A stretch of DNA of 57,289 nt from UBA877 sp034436335 (lineage in GTDB: Bacteria; Chloroflexota; Anaerolineae; Anaerolineales; Villigracilaceae), in contig DAOTVO010000049.1 of the NCBI GenBank assembly GCA_034436335.1, positions 1 to 57,289 of the forward strand, read 5' to 3'. The translations under genes were made by a program, and so were the position numbers. A model generated the notes under the pieces. The model had not been told where the DNA came from. It saw nothing but the letters and a program-made list of their open reading frames with translations, and searched no databases. Shown piece after piece: positions 54,802 through 57,289 of this stretch; position 1 is the first letter of the stretch; every line of letters starts with the position of its first letter.

Positions 54802-57140
54802 CCGCCAAAAAACTTGTGCCACTCCTCCTTGTTCTTTTGGGGCTTGCCCTCGTCATCGCCGCGTTCGTCGTCTGGTTTGAACCGCCCAAAGACGGCGGAG
54901 TGTTCAGCACGGCAGGAGCAATCATTTCATTTCTCCTCGGCGCAGGCGCAAGCCTCAAAGGCTGGAAGGATTTATTCAAGAAAGACGAACCTGCTAAAAA
55001 CGAAACATCTTACACTGCCACCCAAAGCGGTAACGGAGCAATTGCGCAAGGTGAAAACCCTCGGGCGGTTGGGTCGCAAGGGGTAATGGCAGAACAAATC
55101 AGCGGCGGCATTATCAACTATGGCACAATCATTCAAACTCAAGAATCCTCCTCTCCCGCCGGGAGAGGGGCTAGGGGTGAGGGCAGCAGCACCCTCCCCC
55201 GCCTCGGCTTCTTCATCGGGCGCGAAAAGGAACTCGCCGTCATCGCCGAAGCCCTCTCCCCCGAAGCCCGCACCTGGGGCGCGCTGATTGACGGACCCGG
55301 CGGCATCGGCAAGACCGCCCTCGCCGTCAAAGCCGCGCACGACGCGCCCGAAACGCTCTTCGCGCGCAAAATCTTCATCACCGCCAAAGTGCGCGAACTG
55401 ACCCCCGAAGGCGAAAAACCGCTCAGCGACTTTACCCGCCCGACTTACCTTGCCATGCTGGACGAACTGGGCAGGGAATTGGGCGTGGAGGGTCTCGAAA
55501 GACTCGCGCCCGAAGCGCGCCCGAACGAACTGCGCCTGGCGCTGGCGGGAAAGAAAGCGCTCATCGTCTTCGACAATCTGGAAACCCTGCCCGAAGACGA
55601 GCGCACGCGCCTGTTCCAATTCCTCTCGCGCCTGCCCGAAGGGGACAAAGCCATCGTCACCTCGCGCCGCCGCACTGACGTGGACGCGCGCATCGTGCGC
55701 CTCGACCGCCTCGCCCGCGACGAAGCCCTGCAACTCATCGCCGAACTCGCCCAAAAATATCCGCGCCTTCATCGTGCTTCGCAAAAGGAACGCGAAGACC
55801 TGTACGAAATCACGCAGGGCAACCCGCTCCTCATCCGCTGGATCGCGGGGCAGTTGGGGCGCGAGGGCTCGCAATGCCGCACCATCGCCGACGCCTGCGC
55901 CTTCATCGAAAAAGCCCCTGCGCAGCACAATGACCCGCTCGAATACATCTTCGGCGACCTGCTGGAGACCTTCAGCGCCGACGAGACGCAAGTCCTCGCC
56001 GCGCTGACGCATTTCACTCTGCCCGCCAAACTGGCGTGGATCGCGCAGATGACCAATCTGCCCGAACGCGCCGCCGAGACCGCCCTGGAAGACCTGACCG
56101 ACCGCTCCATCCTAATCTCTAATCTCGAATCTCAAACCTACTTCCTCCCGCCTCTCGCCGCGACCTTCATCCGCACCCGCCGCCCCGAAGCCGTAGCGCA
56201 GACAGGCGACGCCCTCACCGATCGCGCCACCGCCCTCGCCCTGCAATACGGCGGAGACGACAACTACGAAGGCTTCCGCACACTGGACGCCGAATGGGAC
56301 TTGCTCTCCGCCGCCCTGCCGCGCCTGCTCACAGGCGACAACGACCGCCTGCAAGCGGTCTGCGGCCAACTATTCCGCTTCCTCGATTTCACGGGCAGAT
56401 GGGATGACCGGCTCTGGCTCTCCGAACAAGCCGAAGCGCGCGCCCTCGCCGCCGACGACAAAGAGCACGCGGGCTGGCGGGCATATCAAGCGGGGTGGGT
56501 GTACTCCCTCCGCAGCCAACCCGACCTGGTGCTGGCGTGCGCCGCCCGCGCCGCCGAACACTGGCAGGACAGCGCCCCGCGCAACCAAGCAATTGCCATC
56601 CGCCTGCGCGGACTCGGTCACCGACTGAAGAAAGACTACCCCGCCGCCATCGCCGCCTACCGCCAAGCGCTGGAAATTGACCGCTCCCTCTCCCCCGAAA
56701 GCGACGATGTCGCCGCTGACTTGAACTCTCTGGCGGAAGCGGAGCGCGAAAGCAAAGACTACGCCGCTGCCGAGCGCGACTACCGCGAAGCCCTGCGCAT
56801 CGCGAAGAAAAACAAAGACGATGAAGGCATAACCATCTACACAGGCAACCTGGCGGAACTCGCTCTCGACCGCGAGCAATGGGCAGAAGCCGAATCCCTC
56901 GCCCGCCAAGCCCTCGCGCTGGCGGAAAAAGTCGGGCGGCTGGAAGTAATTGCTGGTTGTTGTAAACCGCTCGCCAAAGCCCTGCTCATGCAAAGTAAGT
57001 CGAAATTCAATTTCGACTTACAAGAAGCGCTCGCCCTCTCCCGCCGCGCGGTCGAGATTTTCACGCGCCTGAAATCGCCCGATTTGCAATCAGCGCAGGA
57101 ACTGCTGGAGGAGATTGAGGCAGTGAGCAGTGAGCAGTGA
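54798..57140 (+). CDS. Membrane-anchored STAND NTPase with TPR repeats
   Basis: 780 residues. Two membrane helices (about 6-26 and 35-55), then a linker with TQSGNGAIAQG and GGIINYGTI, patterns common before the NTPase of bacterial STAND proteins. The NB-ARC-type core has FFIGREKEL at 138-146, Walker A GPGGIGKTA at 166-174, Walker B KALIVFDNLE at 253-262, a sensor-like TSRRRTD and GNPLLIRW. From about 500 come TPR-like helices (YPAAIAAYRQALEID, YAAAERDYREALRIA, WAEAESLARQALALA). Such proteins often sense phage or stress signals, but no effector domain is seen; the DUF4062 remnant upstream may be what is left of one. Two repeats are in frame: a REP-like copy (residues about 117-130) and a 27-nt palindrome (733-742). 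Confidence 0.85.
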   Translation: MTAKKLVPLLLVLLGLALVIAAFVVWFEPPKDGGVFSTAGAIISFLLGAGASLKGWKDLFKKDEPAKNETSYTATQSGNGAIAQGENPRAVGSQGVMAEQISGGIINYGTIIQTQESSSPAGRGARGEGSSTLPRLGFFIGREKELAVIAEALSPEARTWGALIDGPGGIGKTALAVKAAHDAPETLFARKIFITAKVRELTPEGEKPLSDFTRPTYLAMLDELGRELGVEGLERLAPEARPNELRLALAGKKALIVFDNLETLPEDERTRLFQFLSRLPEGDKAIVTSRRRTDVDARIVRLDRLARDEALQLIAELAQKYPRLHRASQKEREDLYEITQGNPLLIRWIAGQLGREGSQCRTIADACAFIEKAPAQHNDPLEYIFGDLLETFSADETQVLAALTHFTLPAKLAWIAQMTNLPERAAETALEDLTDRSILISNLESQTYFLPPLAATFIRTRRPEAVAQTGDALTDRATALALQYGGDDNYEGFRTLDAEWDLLSAALPRLLTGDNDRLQAVCGQLFRFLDFTGRWDDRLWLSEQAEARALAADDKEHAGWRAYQAGWVYSLRSQPDLVLACAARAAEHWQDSAPRNQAIAIRLRGLGHRLKKDYPAAIAAYRQALEIDRSLSPESDDVAADLNSLAEAERESKDYAAAERDYREALRIAKKNKDDEGITIYTGNLAELALDREQWAEAESLARQALALAEKVGRLEVIAGCCKPLAKALLMQSKSKFNFDLQEALALSRRAVEIFTRLKSPDLQSAQELLEEIEAVSSEQ
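55150..55184. repeat. REP-like repeat (copy B) in frame inside the STAND gene
   Basis: CCTCTCCC (55150-55157), GCC, GGGAGAGG (55161-55168), then GGCTAGGGGTGAGGG. It encodes SSPAGRGARGEGSS in the linker before the NTPase domain. Confidence 0.8.
56995..57021. repeat. 27-nt palindrome in frame in the STAND gene
   Basis: GTAAGTCGAAATT (56995-57007), centre C, AATTTCGACTTAC (57009-57021): perfect 13-bp arms. It encodes SKSKFNFDLQ between two TPR helices. Same total length and GTA...CGAA-ATT / AAT-TTCG...TAC plan as the one in murE. Confidence 0.85.
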
Positions 57141-57156
57141 GCAGTGAGCAGTGAGG
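57121..57156. repeat. Heptamer tandem repeat GTGAGCA at the end of the STAND gene
   Basis: About five units of GTGAGCA (CAGTGAG) run from the last codons of the STAND gene (EAVSSEQ) through its TGA stop at 57138-57140 into the gap. Unit changes here would move the stop codon. Confidence 0.9.
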
Positions 57157-57160
57157 CGCA

Positions 57161-57289
57161 ATGAAACGAGTCCCCGAAAACAAAGCCCGTGAAGAACGCA
57201 TTGCCAACAAAGTGACTGTGGACGCTTACGGCAGTGAAGAAGCGCTGGCTGTTCTTGAATTGATTGACGAGGATGAAAACCTCGGCGGC
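57161..57289 (+). CDS. Start of an unrecognised small protein gene (cut by the window edge)
   Basis: 43 codons are visible from ATG 57161: MKRVPENKAREERIANKVTV, then DAYGSEEALAVLELIDEDENLGG up to the edge. The basic N-terminus, the AREERI helix and VDAYGSEE resemble the opening of a family of small acidic bacterial proteins often annotated as calcium-binding, but this is a weak impression. GAGG lies within the repeat 6 nt upstream. It may form an operon with the STAND gene (20-bp gap). Confidence 0.45.
   Translation, partial: MKRVPENKAREERIANKVTVDAYGSEEALAVLELIDEDENLGG

Noticed and set aside
57121..57156. Attachment site or phage boundary at the GTGAGCA repeat
   Set aside because: No integrase or tRNA nearby; it is a simple heptamer repeat like the other gaps.

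Overview
The window looks like a chromosomal segment of a member of the Chloroflexota, most likely class Anaerolineae. This is an inference from gene content and style: a Complex I operon with only membrane subunits and two NuoM copies, an F0 gene set with a fused b-delta subunit, a thermophile-type TtuA/TtuB tRNA thiolation pair, an Flp-type pilin, GT-C membrane glycosyltransferases, a LacI-kinase-AraC hybrid regulator, and gene gaps filled with degenerate short tandem repeats. No rRNA gene or phylogenetic marker tree is available, so the class is not proven.

Layout. 1-161 is the right end of an ISAs1-type insertion sequence. 345-1994 is RNase J behind its own promoter and a hairpin leader. 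2011-6013 (minus) holds a TIR-transmembrane-beta-domain protein, a zinc-ribbon membrane protein and a peptide-type solute-binding lipoprotein. 6085-12380 (minus) is central and amino-acid metabolism: argF, rocD, ald, a CoA-transferase and a possibly leaderless pyk. 12431-14601 (minus) is a small Flp pilin and a NarL/DegU-type two-component pair whose kinase has a degenerate N box. 14614-18876 (minus) is an overlapping trio of membrane glycosyltransferases.

18967-22398 (plus) is the aspS-asnS operon. Its leader encodes a 27-residue peptide rich in asparagine codons and can form protector, antiterminator and terminator hairpins, so it reads as a trp-like attenuator that senses Asn-tRNA charging. 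22446-22835 carries a probable 6S RNA and a tRNA with anticodon CAT, each with a promoter. 23058-35314 (plus) is a beta-1,3-glucan utilisation locus: hybrid sensor-regulator, ABC sugar importer without its ATPase, a lipoprotein GH16, a cytoplasmic GH16, and a very large GH149/GH161-type beta-1,3-glucan phosphorylase. A strong terminator sits between the binding protein and the permeases. 35389-37240 is glnA behind a roughly 335-nt highly structured leader ending in a terminator. 37319-38233 is an EamA transporter.

38238-42412 (minus) is murE-ttuB-ttuA-nitrilase-yhhQ, with overlapping or nearly abutting genes. 42430-54384 (minus) is one long bioenergetic operon: nuoA-H-J-K-L-M-M-N, then atpI-B-E-FH, closed by a terminator. 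The hydrophilic Complex I subunits and the F1 genes are absent. The right end carries a DUF4062 remnant, a membrane-anchored STAND NTPase with TPRs, and the start of a small unknown gene.

Strongest leads: the Asn leader-peptide attenuator, the glnA leader RNA, 27-nt palindromes inserted in frame inside two unrelated genes, the two-NuoM membrane-only Complex I operon joined to F0 genes, and the complete beta-1,3-glucan locus.
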